64,000 nucleotides of DNA from Natrialba magadii ATCC 43099 (GTDB lineage Archaea; Halobacteriota; Halobacteria; Halobacteriales; Natrialbaceae). A model generated the notes under the pieces. That model saw only the letters and a program-made list of their open reading frames with translations. It made no database searches and was not told the origin of the DNA. The position numbers were made by a program, and so were the translations under genes. The stretch is from positions 1,116,001 through 1,180,000 of the forward strand of contig NC_013922.1 of assembly GCF_000025625.1 (NCBI RefSeq), in the 5' to 3' direction. Below, piece after piece: positions 18,199 to 27,241 of this stretch (the first letter of the stretch is position 1; the number at the start of each line of letters is the position of its first letter).

Positions 18199-18906
18199 CT
18201 ACAGCGGAATCGGTAGCCACTCGAGTACCCCGAGGAACAGGTTCGGATCGAATAGCGGGTCGTGGAGGACGAGCCAGTCGAGGAGGACGAGGCCGGCACC
18301 GTGTGCGATGACGGAGGGGAGGATCGAGTTCGATTTGTAGTCCACTGCGCCGAAGAGCACGTCTGTCGGCCCCGAAAGCAGGAATTCGATCGGTGGCTTC
18401 GAGGCGTGGTGAATCATGTAGACGATAGGGCTGATGAACACCGCCTTGAAGCCGATATCTCTGACGCCGACACAGAGGAGGCCGCGGTAGTAGGTTTCGG
18501 CGGCGAGCGCGAGCATGAATAGCTGAAACGCGTGTGGGATGAACTCGCCGGGTGCGGTCGAGGTCTCCCACATCGGGTAGAACTCGCGGATCGTCGGCAG
18601 CGTCGAGCCGACGAGGTAGAAGGGGAGGACGAACATCGAGAGCAAGACGGCGTTGCGGACGGCCACGCGGTTGATGTTCCAGCCGATGTGGCGTCCGTGG
18701 GTGAGGCCGAGGGCAAGCGGACCGCCGATTAACAGGACGCTGTCGACCACGACGCGGCGGTCGAGCTCTCCGGGAACGACGTACATCCACAGCAGCGTGA
18801 GCACTGCGCCGGTCAGTAACGTCTTCTGGAACCAGGAGAGGCGATCAGTCTGCTCACGAATCCAGCCGAGCAGGCCGACGACGCGCCGGTCGTCCTCGGT
18901 CGCCAC
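18199..18906 (-). CDS. CPBP-family intramembrane protease homologue, possibly inactive
   Basis: This 235-residue polytopic membrane protein resembles CPBP (Rce1/Abi) proteases. The first motif, normally EExxxR, reads AETYYRG, so the first Glu is Ala. The second motif is present as YMIHHA, and the third as IAHGAGLVL. In Rce1 the first Glu of the pair is catalytic, so this copy may not be an active protease. The start is GTG 18904-18906, only 6 bases after the stop of the DUF5789 gene, which suggests co-transcription. Confidence 0.75.
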   Translation of the reverse strand: MATEDDRRVVGLLGWIREQTDRLSWFQKTLLTGAVLTLLWMYVVPGELDRRVVVDSVLLIGGPLALGLTHGRHIGWNINRVAVRNAVLLSMFVLPFYLVGSTLPTIREFYPMWETSTAPGEFIPHAFQLFMLALAAETYYRGLLCVGVRDIGFKAVFISPIVYMIHHASKPPIEFLLSGPTDVLFGAVDYKSNSILPSVIAHGAGLVLLDWLVLHDPLFDPNLFLGVLEWLPIPL

Positions 18907-18912
18907 GGGTCG

Positions 18913-19197
18913 TTACTCGTCCGCGGTCGGGACCGGGCCGGTTCCGATCACGTCGCGAACGTGAGACTCGAACTCCTGTCGACGCTGGAAGTACGTCTCG
19001 TCGACCGACTCGAGTACCGTCGAGAGTTCGACTGGGCCCTCGGGCGTGCGGATGACGCTGTCACCTTCCATGCGGTCGACCTCGCTGCGCTCTTTCGGCC
19101 AGGTCAGTCGCGAACTTACGCGAGCGAGTGGGGCACCCTCGACGGGCACGTGCTCGCCGAGTTCGACGGCCGGCTCGGAATCGTCCTCGTCACTCAT
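18913..19197 (-). CDS. DUF5789 family small acidic protein
   Basis: This 94-residue protein matches the haloarchaeal DUF5789 family, with APLARVSSRLTWPKERSEV, EGDSVIRTPEGPVEL and the conserved end VRDVIGTGPVPTADE. Members are small soluble proteins of unknown role. The start is ATG 19195-19197. It is the first gene of a two-gene unit with the CPBP homologue. It is divergent from the ThDP enzyme at 19341 with 143 bases between starts. Confidence 0.88.
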   Translation of the reverse strand: MSDEDDSEPAVELGEHVPVEGAPLARVSSRLTWPKERSEVDRMEGDSVIRTPEGPVELSTVLESVDETYFQRRQEFESHVRDVIGTGPVPTADE

Positions 19198-19340
19198 GGC
19201 CGGAGGTTTGCAAGCGCGTCGATTCAAGGTTTCGCTTCCAGCCGCAGCCCGCAGCCAGATTCGGGCCTTCGTGGGGACTCGGAGACACGTCAATCCATCC
19301 GTGATATCCATATAAGGCCCCTCCATCGAGACGTAGCGCT

Positions 19341-21041
19341 ATGGTAGCGACGGGTGCTGATCTCTTCATCGACAGTCTCGAATCGTACGGTGTCACGAAA
19401 TTGTTCGGTAATCCCGGCACCACCGAACTCCCGCTCATGCAATCGCTCGTCGAGAGCGAACTCGAGTACGTGCTCGGCTTGCACGAGGACGTAGCGGTGG
19501 GAGCGGCGGCGGGGTATGCAATGCGGCGGCGGCATCACGCGACCGAAGCGGCAACTGGTACTGGTGGTCGCGATGCCGACGACGTCCTCCCGCTCGGCGT
19601 CGCGAACCTCCACCTCGCCGGTGGACTGGCACACGGGCTGGGGAACCTCTACAACGCAGACGTTTCGGGCGCGCCGCTGCTGGTCACGTCGGGAACCCAC
19701 AGCCGGGACTACCAGCAGGAGGAACCGATTCTCAGCGGCGACCTCGTCGAGATGGCCGAGCCGTTCACGAAGTGGAGCGCCGAGGTAAAACACGTCGATG
19801 CGCTGCCGACGATGGTTCGTCGGGCCGTCCGGACCGCGCTGACGCCGCCGACGGGACCGGTCTTCCTCTCGATTCCGGTCGACGTCCAGACGGAGGAGAC
19901 CACGGCTGAACCGGAGCCACTCGGTCGGATTCCGACGGCGGGCCGGGGCGACGAGGCGGCGATTCAGGAGGCTGCCACGATGCTCGCCGACGCCGACGAA
20001 CCCGTCTTCGTCCTCGGCGACGAGGTTGGGCGCAGCGGTCCGGCAGCGGTTGAGGCTGCGGTCGACCTCGCTGAAGCGACGGGCGCACGCGTCCACAACG
20101 AAATCCTCGCCTACGAGGCGAACTTCCCGACGGACCACGGCCAGTGGCAGGGCGCGCTCTCGACGAAAGCGCCCGGCTCGGCCGCCGCGATGGACACGGA
20201 CACGCTCGTCTTCGTCGGCTGCTCGACGAACACGACGGTAACGCGGCCGACGACTCAACTCGTCCCCGATGAGGCGACACGAGTTCACATCTCGCCCGAC
20301 GCGTGGGAACTCGGCAAGCACGCTCCCGCAGAGACTGCGGTGCTTGGCGACCCCGCGACCGTCCTTGCGGATCTCGCCGATCGTGTCAGCAACGCTGTCG
20401 ACGACGGCGAACGCGAACGGCGACTCGAGTCCGTCCGCGACTGGGCGAACGCACACGACACCGATCCTGCCCCCGAAACGATCGACGGGACGCTGACGAA
20501 AGCGGGGCTCGCTCGGGCGTTCGACAGCGTTGCGCCGGATGCGCTCGTGGTCAGCGAGGCAATCACCGCGTCGCCGCCGCTGTTCGACGAGTTCGAGTTC
20601 GAGGCCAACCAGCTCCTGGGAACGAAAGGTGGCGGCCTCGGCTACGGACTGCCGGCCAGCGTGGGCGCTGCGGTCGCAGAGCAGGAAGCCGGCGGCGACC
20701 GCTCGGTGCTTGGCTACGTCGGCGACGGCTCGTACCTCTACTACCCGCAGACGCTGTACACGGCGGTTCGAAACGACCTCGATCTCACCGTCGTCGTCCC
20801 CGACAACCGCAACTACCGCATCCTGAAGGAGAACACGGCGAACCTGCTCGGCGGCGACCCCGACGAGTACGAGTACGACGGCTTCGACTTCGAGCCGCCC
20901 GTCGACATTGCAGCGAGTGCCGCCGCCCACGGTGCGACGGGAGTGACTGTCGAGGAGCCAGGGGAACTCGAGTCGGTACTCGAGGACGCACTGACGACGG
21001 CGGGGCCTGCGGTTGTCGACGTACCGGTGACTGACGAATAA
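19341..21041 (+). CDS. Thiamine diphosphate-dependent enzyme, benzoylformate decarboxylase/acetolactate synthase-like
   Basis: This 566-residue protein has the three ThDP domains in order. The PYR domain carries FGNPGTTELP and the catalytic Glu49 (GLHEDVA). A central Rossmann-like domain spans about 200-340. The PP domain carries GDGSYLYY...NRNYRI. The start FGNPGTTELP is closer to benzoylformate decarboxylase and related 2-oxoacid decarboxylases than to acetolactate synthase large subunits. No small regulatory subunit lies nearby. The exact substrate cannot be stated. The ATG at 19341 gives the family-standard N-terminus. Confidence 0.9.
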   Translation: MVATGADLFIDSLESYGVTKLFGNPGTTELPLMQSLVESELEYVLGLHEDVAVGAAAGYAMRRRHHATEAATGTGGRDADDVLPLGVANLHLAGGLAHGLGNLYNADVSGAPLLVTSGTHSRDYQQEEPILSGDLVEMAEPFTKWSAEVKHVDALPTMVRRAVRTALTPPTGPVFLSIPVDVQTEETTAEPEPLGRIPTAGRGDEAAIQEAATMLADADEPVFVLGDEVGRSGPAAVEAAVDLAEATGARVHNEILAYEANFPTDHGQWQGALSTKAPGSAAAMDTDTLVFVGCSTNTTVTRPTTQLVPDEATRVHISPDAWELGKHAPAETAVLGDPATVLADLADRVSNAVDDGERERRLESVRDWANAHDTDPAPETIDGTLTKAGLARAFDSVAPDALVVSEAITASPPLFDEFEFEANQLLGTKGGGLGYGLPASVGAAVAEQEAGGDRSVLGYVGDGSYLYYPQTLYTAVRNDLDLTVVVPDNRNYRILKENTANLLGGDPDEYEYDGFDFEPPVDIAASAAAHGATGVTVEEPGELESVLEDALTTAGPAVVDVPVTDE

Positions 21042-21136
21042 CCCTCGACCGATCGGCTGTCAACGGGGTGGTTACTCCTCTGACGCTGACATATGTCTGA
21101 CGTATCGTTTTGTGCTGGGAACACGAACGACCCAGC

Positions 21137-22195
21137 ATGACAAGCCTGACGGAGGCGTATCAGGGGAACGCACGAGAGGTGACGAGCCTCCGGCGGCTGT
21201 ACGCGGGAACTGCCCTCGTCCTGCTCGGTGCGACGCTTGCAGTGGTCGCTGTGCTCGTCGCGACGACGGACGTCTTCGCCGAGTTCGTGCTTGGACTCAC
21301 TGATTGGGGAATGAACGACCAGTTCGCCATCGTGGCAATTGCCGGCGTTCTCGCAGGGACCGGTGTGCCGGCGGCACTCGTCGGTGTGTTCACTGTTCTC
21401 CCTGCCAGCCCCCGCGTTCGGGCCGCTGCCGCAATTAGCGCGAGTCTCTGTCTCCTCGGCGTCGTTCTCTTCTGGTACGCATACCCCCACCACTGGCGTG
21501 GCTACGGCGAGGACCTCACGCTTCACGTCTCTGCGATTTACCTGCTTGGCCTCTTCATCGCCGTCTGGTGTCTGTTCGTCGCCGTCGTCAACTTCAAGAC
21601 CCGGAACGACCCTGGCGGTATGCTCGAGATGAACGTGACGCGGCACAACCAGACCGTCGTCGAGGTCGACGAGTCGACCGACACTGGTGGCTTCAGTGGC
21701 ATTGGCTTCCTCGGTGGCACGCCCGATGGCGAAGTCGAGACGCAGACGAACGCCTCGAGCGAGGACGAAAACAAGGACACGACCGGACCCGCCGCAGCCG
21801 GCACGCAGTCTGAAACGGCCGCCAGCGACTCGACGTTCTCCTACGACGAATCACAGTCGACTACGAGCCGAACACAATCGAAATCACAGTCGAACGCCTC
21901 CCACTCTGGGGTCGGCGGACGCAGCGCCGTCACCAGCGACGGTGGCTCGACCACCCAGGATATCTCCTCGCCACTCGAGTCCCAGCCGATCGGCGACGGG
22001 CGGGATGCCGAAATCGTGACGGATGCGTCGGACGCCGACGAGTCGAAGACTGCGCCCACGGATCGATACTGTGGCAACTGTCAGCACTTCGAGTACGTGC
22101 GTTCGTCGTCGGGAATGGTGCCGTACTGCGGTCGTCACGAGCAGGCGATGGACGATATGGATGCCTGTGAGGAGTGGACGCCGAACCGTCGATAG
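21137..22195 (+). CDS. Four-helix membrane protein with C-terminal Cys/His motif (DUF7139-like)
   Basis: This 352-residue protein has four transmembrane segments (about 22-155), then a long Ser/Thr/Asp-rich disordered region (170-310). It ends with a compact Cys/His motif: CGNCQHFEY, CGRHEQAMDD and CEEW, likely binding one zinc ion. The start is ATG 21137. It follows the ThDP gene by 95 bases. Similar proteins occur across haloarchaea, but I know of no function. The linker is coded by Ser-Gln-Ser-like near-repeats. Confidence 0.82.
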   Translation: MTSLTEAYQGNAREVTSLRRLYAGTALVLLGATLAVVAVLVATTDVFAEFVLGLTDWGMNDQFAIVAIAGVLAGTGVPAALVGVFTVLPASPRVRAAAAISASLCLLGVVLFWYAYPHHWRGYGEDLTLHVSAIYLLGLFIAVWCLFVAVVNFKTRNDPGGMLEMNVTRHNQTVVEVDESTDTGGFSGIGFLGGTPDGEVETQTNASSEDENKDTTGPAAAGTQSETAASDSTFSYDESQSTTSRTQSKSQSNASHSGVGGRSAVTSDGGSTTQDISSPLESQPIGDGRDAEIVTDASDADESKTAPTDRYCGNCQHFEYVRSSSGMVPYCGRHEQAMDDMDACEEWTPNRR

Positions 22196-22229
22196 ATCGG
22201 CAGGAAACGGTTTGTAGTCGACAGATCCG

Positions 22230-22715
22230 TTACAGTCCGACTGACTGTCGCGCCAACTCAAACCCTTCTTGTGGTAGTTGAAAGATGATGACGGCTGCGA
22301 TGACGAGTTCGCCTGCAGTGACGAGCACCGTCACGAGGTCGGCACGCTTGCTGCTGACTGCGACACCGGTCGGGAGCCCGTACTCCGTCTTCAGGACCGG
22401 GTAGAAGAGCGCGATGCCGCGCTTGCTGCCCGCGATGTCGAGCACGTAGTGGGTCAGGATACCGACCCAGACCCACTCCAGATTGCCGAAGAGGTACGGA
22501 AACGCCATGAACCCGGCGAGCAGCGGGAGGTTGTGCAGCGTCTTTCGGTGCTTGCCGAACGCCGTGTCGATATCGGGGACCATCGCGCCGAGCGTGATTG
22601 GGACGCCGATGGCGATGATCATCTCGAACGTTGCCAGGCTCCCGGACGGCTCGAGGAGATACCCCAGTCCAATACTCAGCAGGACGGCGTTGAGCACGTG
22701 CCCCTTCTTGTTCAT
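22230..22715 (-). CDS. DUF457/YdjM-type membrane-bound metal-dependent hydrolase
   Basis: This 161-residue membrane protein begins MNKKGHVLNAVLLS and has metal-site features H6, DIDTAFGKHRKTLHNLPL and THYVLDIAGSKRGIALFYP. These fit the YdjM/DUF457 family of membrane-bound predicted hydrolases, in which His and Asp residues line the membrane face. The start is ATG 22713-22715. It converges with the gene ending at 22195. The substrate is unknown. Confidence 0.88.
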   Translation of the reverse strand: MNKKGHVLNAVLLSIGLGYLLEPSGSLATFEMIIAIGVPITLGAMVPDIDTAFGKHRKTLHNLPLLAGFMAFPYLFGNLEWVWVGILTHYVLDIAGSKRGIALFYPVLKTEYGLPTGVAVSSKRADLVTVLVTAGELVIAAVIIFQLPQEGFELARQSVGL

Positions 22716-22816
22716 TACCAGCAACTGGCGACCGGACCGCCGAATAGCTTTCTGTCGTGACTTTCAGTTCGCGGTATCAGTTCGTGGGCCGTCCGTCGGC
22801 GTGGAAGTTTCCGGGG

Positions 22817-23362
22817 TTAGTCCGTCGACTCGGGGTCGACCGCCTCGGGGTGCTGGCGCTCGACTGCGGCGAGAAGATCCAGCAGCGCCTGATCGACCGT
22901 CTTGGCCCGCACGTCCGCCCGGTCGCCGTCGAACTGGTAGCGCGAGACGGTTGCGAACGAGGCGTCGCTTCCCCAGGGACCAGCGTAGGAAATGGCGATA
23001 TAGACCGTCCCGACCGGTTCGTCCTCGGTGCCGCCGGTTGGGCCGGCAACACCGGTCGTCGCGATTCCCCAGGTTACGTCCGTCACGTCGCGGACGCCAC
23101 GAGCCATCTCGCGCGCGACTGGCTCCGAGACCGCACCGTGTTCGTCGAGTGCCTCGCGGCTCACGCCGAGGTGGCGGCGCTTGGCGTCGTAGGCGTAGGT
23201 CGTCAGTCCCGAATCGAAGTAGTCACTCGCACCCGGGACTGCGGTGATCGCCGCGCCGATCAGCCCGCCGGTACAGGACTCGGCGACCGCGAGGGTCTCC
23301 CCGGTCTCTCGTAAGGCATCCGCGACGTCCATCGGGAGTGTGCGGTCGATGTCGTCGTTCAT
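22817..23362 (-). CDS. pncC: CinA C-terminal family nicotinamide-nucleotide amidase
   Basis: This 181-residue protein is a stand-alone CinA amidase domain, the PncC type that deamidates nicotinamide mononucleotide in NAD salvage. Marks are the catalytic region LAVAESCTGGLIGAAIT, the strand SGLTTYAYDAKRRHLGV and the glycine motif GVAGPTGGTEDEPVGTVYI. The start is ATG 23360-23362. It is divergent from the aminotransferase at 23482. The full-length CinA N-terminal domain is absent, as in many archaea. Confidence 0.9.
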   Translation of the reverse strand: MNDDIDRTLPMDVADALRETGETLAVAESCTGGLIGAAITAVPGASDYFDSGLTTYAYDAKRRHLGVSREALDEHGAVSEPVAREMARGVRDVTDVTWGIATTGVAGPTGGTEDEPVGTVYIAISYAGPWGSDASFATVSRYQFDGDRADVRAKTVDQALLDLLAAVERQHPEAVDPESTD

Positions 23363-23481
23363 GGCTGGCACGAGGAGCGCCAGGCTTGTCAAGGCGCGGT
23401 CTTCGGCGGTGTCTGTACCTCACAGAGGAGCAAACGAGACAAACGGAAAGAACGACGGTTCCGGCGTGCACACACTCACCT

Positions 23482-24588
23482 ATGGACACGGAGTATGAGA
23501 CGCCGCTTTTCTTCCACGTCATGGAGTACGCCGGCAACGCGGACACCGACGTGATCGACATGGTCAGCGGCAACCCCGACTGGGAACCGCCCGCAGCGCT
23601 TCGCGACGGTTTACACGAGTACGCCGACAGCAACCCCGACCAGTTCCAGTACCCGCCGAGTGAGGGGGTACTCGAGTTACGCGAGGAAATCGCCGAGCGA
23701 CGCGGTGTCGCCACCGAGCAGGTCGTCATCACCAACGGCGCGGGTGAGGCGAACTATCTCGCGATGGCGCGCGCCTTAGAACGCGACCGCGGGAGCGAAA
23801 TCGTGCTGACGGAGCCGGTCTACCCCTACTATCCGGGGAAGACGACGATGCTCGGCGGGACGACGAACTTCGTCGAGACGGCGGCGGACGGGCAGCTCGA
23901 GCCCGACGACGTGCGCGCCGCCGCGAGCGACGAGACGGCCGCCATCGTCGTCAACTCGCCGAACAATCCCACAGGCGCGGTCTACTCACGAGAGACGATC
24001 CGCGAACTCGTCGCCATCGCCGAGGAGCACGACGCGATCCTCGTCAGCGACGAGGTCTACGATCACTTCGACCTCACCGGCCGGTTCGCGAGCGCACTCG
24101 AGTTCGATTCTGATCACCGGATCGTCACCAACGCGTTCTCGAAGTCACTCGCCATCACGGGCTTTCGTGTGGGCTATGCGATTTTCCCGCCAGACCTCGT
24201 CGAGAACGCGAAGAGCCGCCACATGCTGGTGAACGTGGCAGGGAGTCGGCCGTCGCAGTATGCAGTGTTGCACGCACTTCGGGAGACGGGTCCCAACTAC
24301 TACGAGCAGAATCGGGACCGCCTGCGCGAGCGCGTTGAGACGTTCACCGACGCGCTGGACGCTGCGGGTGCGGAGTATACCACACCGCAGGGGGCGTTCT
24401 ACGTGATGGCGCGCTTCGACGGCTATCCGGGGACACTCGAGAACGTCGAGCGACTGATCGACGAGACGGGCGTCGCGGGGATGCCCGGCGAGGCGTTCGG
24501 CGACTCCCGTCGGGAGTGGCTCCGATTCGCGCTGGTTTCGCCGCGCGTCGAGGAGGCAGCAGAGCGGCTGGCGCGGTACTTCGAGTAG
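23482..24588 (+). CDS. Class I/II pyridoxal-phosphate aminotransferase
   Basis: This 368-residue enzyme has the fold-type I aminotransferase marks: NGAGEANYLA (phosphate pocket), VNSPNNPTGAVYS, ILVSDEVYDHFD and the PLP-lysine segment TNAFSKSLAITGFRVGY. The C-terminal Arg region EWLRFALVS binds the substrate carboxylate. Aspartate or aromatic amino acids are typical substrates, but this cannot be settled here. ATG 23482 was chosen over the earlier frame start at 23338, which overlaps the divergent pncC. Confidence 0.92.
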   Translation: MDTEYETPLFFHVMEYAGNADTDVIDMVSGNPDWEPPAALRDGLHEYADSNPDQFQYPPSEGVLELREEIAERRGVATEQVVITNGAGEANYLAMARALERDRGSEIVLTEPVYPYYPGKTTMLGGTTNFVETAADGQLEPDDVRAAASDETAAIVVNSPNNPTGAVYSRETIRELVAIAEEHDAILVSDEVYDHFDLTGRFASALEFDSDHRIVTNAFSKSLAITGFRVGYAIFPPDLVENAKSRHMLVNVAGSRPSQYAVLHALRETGPNYYEQNRDRLRERVETFTDALDAAGAEYTTPQGAFYVMARFDGYPGTLENVERLIDETGVAGMPGEAFGDSRREWLRFALVSPRVEEAAERLARYFE

Positions 24589-24613
24589 GTGGGTGGCAAC
24601 TCGTTCTCGATGC

Positions 24614-24690
24614 CGGTCTGCCAGCCAGTGACACTCGGTACTGGTCTGCCAGCCAGTGACACTCGGTACTGGTCAACCAGCCAGTGACAC
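24614..24690. repeat. 28-bp tandem repeat, about 2.75 copies
   Basis: The unit starts TGGTCTGCCAGCCAGTGACA and continues CTCGGTAC. Copies span 24614-24641, 24642-24669 and 24670-24690 (partial, with AACC for TGCC). It lies between the aminotransferase stop and the UspA start, ending 42 bases before the start codon, so it could influence uspA expression. Confidence 0.88.
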
Positions 24691-24732
24691 GACGCCTTCA
24701 CGTTTATGCGCCGTGCCGTCCGAGTTGCCAGT

Positions 24733-25155
24733 ATGATTGACCGCGTGCTCGTCCCCTACGACGGGTCGGAGCCGGCGACTGCCGCACTCGAGTACGCACT
24801 CGACGCGCATCCTGAGGCCGACATCACCGTCCTCTACGTCATCCCGATACCGGAACTGGATTTCGAGCGCATCGACGGGCCAGATCTCACGCTGCCAGTC
24901 TCGGATCAGGCACGGGAGTACGCAGCCGGGATACTCGAGGAGGCGACGGAACGCGCGACGGCTGCGGACCGGACAATCGATACCGAAATCGCGACGGGTC
25001 GACCGGAGCGGCGGATCGTCGAGCGAGCGGGGGAGGGCTACGATTGCATCGTTATCGGGGCTCACGGGCGGCCCCGGGCCTCGCGTGTGTTGCTCGGTAG
25101 TGTTGCAGAGCCGGTCGTTCGCCGGGCACCGGTTCCGGTGACGGTGGTTCGATAG
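24733..25155 (+). CDS. Universal stress protein (UspA family), ATP-binding type
   Basis: This 140-residue protein is a single Usp domain. It starts MIDRVLVPYDGSEPA and ends with the nucleotide-binding motif GAHGRPRASRVLLGSVAEPVV, which keeps the G-2x-G-9x-GS spacing of ATP-binding Usp proteins. The start is ATG 24733. It is the first gene of a plus-strand pair with the ArsA ATPase, separated by a hexanucleotide repeat. A second Usp gene lies just beyond ArsA on the opposite strand. Confidence 0.93.
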   Translation: MIDRVLVPYDGSEPATAALEYALDAHPEADITVLYVIPIPELDFERIDGPDLTLPVSDQAREYAAGILEEATERATAADRTIDTEIATGRPERRIVERAGEGYDCIVIGAHGRPRASRVLLGSVAEPVVRRAPVPVTVVR

Positions 25156-25178
25156 CTGAGCTGTACTTGGATCAGGAT

Positions 25179-25220
25179 CGGAATCGGAATCGGAATCGGA
25201 ATCGGAATCGGAATCGGAAT
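25179..25220. repeat. CGGAAT hexanucleotide repeat, seven perfect copies
   Basis: Seven uninterrupted CGGAAT units lie between the UspA stop and the ArsA start, preceded by degenerate GGATCA units. The repeat is 73 bases before the ArsA start codon. It could be translated in the ArsA frame as an Arg-Asn tail if a more upstream start were used, which I consider unlikely. Confidence 0.92.
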
Positions 25221-25292
25221 CGAGACCAGCACATAGCTGACCGAGCACACAGGACCGACGAATACTCGTGTGGTCACCCCGAACCGCCTGTC

Positions 25293-26561
25293 ATGAGTGG
25301 AATCGACGTCGAAGTCGTCGACGAGGACGACGCGAATACTGCAGCAGACGGCGGGGACGAGGGCGATGGCGAGTCGGACAACACCATCGAGGTCACGCCC
25401 ACCAGTTCGACCGACTCCGCAGACGTAGAGCCGGACGAAGACCGCACAACCATCGATGTCGAACCGTCCGACGAGCCAATCGACGGCCCCGACTATATCC
25501 TCTACGGCGGCAAGGGTGGCGTCGGCAAGACGACCATGGCCGCGGCCACCGCACTCGACAGCGCCCGCGGCGGCACCAGTACGCTCGTCGTCTCGACGGA
25601 CCCCGCCCACTCCCTCTCTGACACCTTCGAGAGGGACGTCCCCGCAGAACCCGCCCGGCTGCGCGAGGATATCCCACTGTACGGCGCTGAAATTGACCCC
25701 GAGGCGGCCGCTGAGCGTGGACAGGCCGTCTTTGGGAGTAACGCGAGTGCAGACTCAGACACTGACCCCGAGTGGGAAGCCAATGGACTCGGCGACGACG
25801 GCTTCGGCGGCGACAGCAGCCCCTTCGGCGACGACCAGGGCGGCCTCGGCGGCATCGGCCAACTCCTCGGCGATGACAATCCCATGGACGCCCTCTTCGG
25901 CGGTTCCATGCCAGGTGCCGACGAAGCTGCCGCGATGCAGTTGCTACTCGAGTACATGGATGACCCGCGATTCGAGCGCGTCGTCATCGACACCGCGCCG
26001 ACGGGTCACACCCTTAGACTGCTCCAGTTACCCGAAATCATGGACTCGATGGTCGGGAAAATTCTGCAGTTCCGCCAGCGTATGAGCGGCCTCTTCGAGG
26101 GAATGAAGGGGATGTTCGGCGGACAGGACCAGCCGGCAGACCAGACGCCGGATCTCTCCGATCTAGACGAACTCCAGGAGCGGATCGAGCGCCTGCGGGC
26201 GGCGCTCCAGGATCCGACACGGACGGACTTCCGGATCGTGATGATTCCCGAGGAGATGAGCGTCTACGAGTCGACGCGGCTGCGCCAGCAGCTTCAGGAG
26301 TTCGACATTCCGGTCGGTACGGTCGTCGTCAACCGTGTGATGGAGCCGCTGTCGAACGTAACCGACGACGTGCGCGGCGAGTTCTTACAGCCGAATCTGG
26401 ACGACTGTGAGTTCTGCCAACGGCGCTGGGATGTCCAGCAGTCCGCCCTTGCTGAGGCACAGGACCTCTTTCGCGGACCGGACGTTCGGCGCGTCCCGCT
26501 GTTCGCGGATGAAGTCCGTGGTGAGGGCATGCTCGAGGTCGTGGCGGCCTGTCTGCGATAA
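25293..26561 (+). CDS. ArsA/Get3 family ATPase
   Basis: This 422-residue P-loop ATPase has an acidic N-terminal extension (1-68), the deviant Walker A GGKGGVGKTTMAAA, switch I STDPAHSLSDTFERD and switch II IDTAPTGHTLRLLQLPE. A C-terminal CEFCQRR pair matches the zinc-binding CxxC of Get3 dimers. This favours a Get3-like chaperone for tail-anchored proteins over an arsenite pump, and no ArsB gene is nearby. A Gly/Asp-rich insertion (about 150-205) precedes the region that in Get3 forms the client groove. The start is ATG 25293. Confidence 0.92.
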   Translation: MSGIDVEVVDEDDANTAADGGDEGDGESDNTIEVTPTSSTDSADVEPDEDRTTIDVEPSDEPIDGPDYILYGGKGGVGKTTMAAATALDSARGGTSTLVVSTDPAHSLSDTFERDVPAEPARLREDIPLYGAEIDPEAAAERGQAVFGSNASADSDTDPEWEANGLGDDGFGGDSSPFGDDQGGLGGIGQLLGDDNPMDALFGGSMPGADEAAAMQLLLEYMDDPRFERVVIDTAPTGHTLRLLQLPEIMDSMVGKILQFRQRMSGLFEGMKGMFGGQDQPADQTPDLSDLDELQERIERLRAALQDPTRTDFRIVMIPEEMSVYESTRLRQQLQEFDIPVGTVVVNRVMEPLSNVTDDVRGEFLQPNLDDCEFCQRRWDVQQSALAEAQDLFRGPDVRRVPLFADEVRGEGMLEVVAACLR

Positions 26562-26610
26562 CGGTGGTCGTTTTCGCTCGCGCTCACGCTCGTCTTCCGC
26601 CGCTGGCGGG

Positions 26611-26739
26611 TTACAGTTACAGTTACAGCCACAGTCGCAGTCGCAATCGCAGCCACAGTCGCAGTCGCAATCGCAGCCACAGTCGCAGTCGCAATCGCAG
26701 CCACAGTCGCAGTCGCAATCGCAGCCACAGTCGCAGTCG
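26611..26739. repeat. 24-bp tandem repeat, 4.75 copies, between ArsA and Usp genes
   Basis: The unit CAGCCACAGTCGCAGTCGCA (continuing ATCG) recurs exactly at 26626, 26650, 26674 and 26698, with a partial fifth at 26722, preceded by short AGTTAC units. It fills the gap between the convergent ArsA and Usp stops and ends 4 bases before the Usp stop. No spacers are present. Confidence 0.93.
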
Positions 26740-26743
26740 GAGA

Positions 26744-27241
26744 TTACGACTCCATCTCCGTCACCGGAGCCGTCATCACCGGTCGATCGCTGTCGAGAAG
26801 CACCGCCTGCGCGACGCTCCCGAACAGGATTTTCCCCACCGGCGAGCGGTCCTGAACCCCCAGCACGATGAGGTCGCTCTCGTACTCCGTCGCTGCCTCG
26901 AGAATCGTCTCGGCCGGGTCACCAGTCGTCTCGTGAACCGTGTGCACGATCGAGGCGGACTCGAGTACCTCGCTTGCGACGCTGACCGACTCCGGAAGTC
27001 GATCGAACCGGTCGACGTTTTCGGCCATCTCCTCGGCGTAGGTTTCGGAGAAGCCACCGCCAGCGGCCCACTCCGCATCGGGTCCGGTGACGTCTCCATG
27101 GACGTGGAGGATGTCGACGGTAATTGTTGGATCCGCCGAGTCGGCCGGGTGAGAGTCCGCTTGCGGGAGAGTGATGACTGCATGGGCCTGTGCTCGTGCT
27201 CGTGAGTCCCGTTTGTCGACAGGGAGTAACACGCGATACAT
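26744..27241 (-). CDS. Universal stress protein with altered nucleotide motif
   Basis: This 165-residue Usp-domain protein begins MYRVLLPVDKRDSRARAQAH. Its C-terminal motif reads LGVQDRSPVGKILFGSVAQAV. The second Gly of the ATP motif is Asp, so ATP binding may be lost. A loop insertion (about 30-70) enlarges the domain. The start is ATG 27239-27241 although the frame is open to 27457. It is divergent from the SLC13 permease, and Usp proteins are often paired with transporters in haloarchaea. Confidence 0.9.
   Translation of the reverse strand: MYRVLLPVDKRDSRARAQAHAVITLPQADSHPADSADPTITVDILHVHGDVTGPDAEWAAGGGFSETYAEEMAENVDRFDRLPESVSVASEVLESASIVHTVHETTGDPAETILEAATEYESDLIVLGVQDRSPVGKILFGSVAQAVLLDSDRPVMTAPVTEMES

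Noticed and set aside
19290-20930. 546-codon minus-strand frame opposite the ThDP enzyme
   Set aside because: Antisense shadow of a well-supported enzyme; Arg/Val-rich product without recognisable domains.
26611-26739. Possible CRISPR-like array
   Set aside because: The 24-base units are directly adjacent with no unique spacers and no cas genes nearby, so it is a simple tandem repeat.
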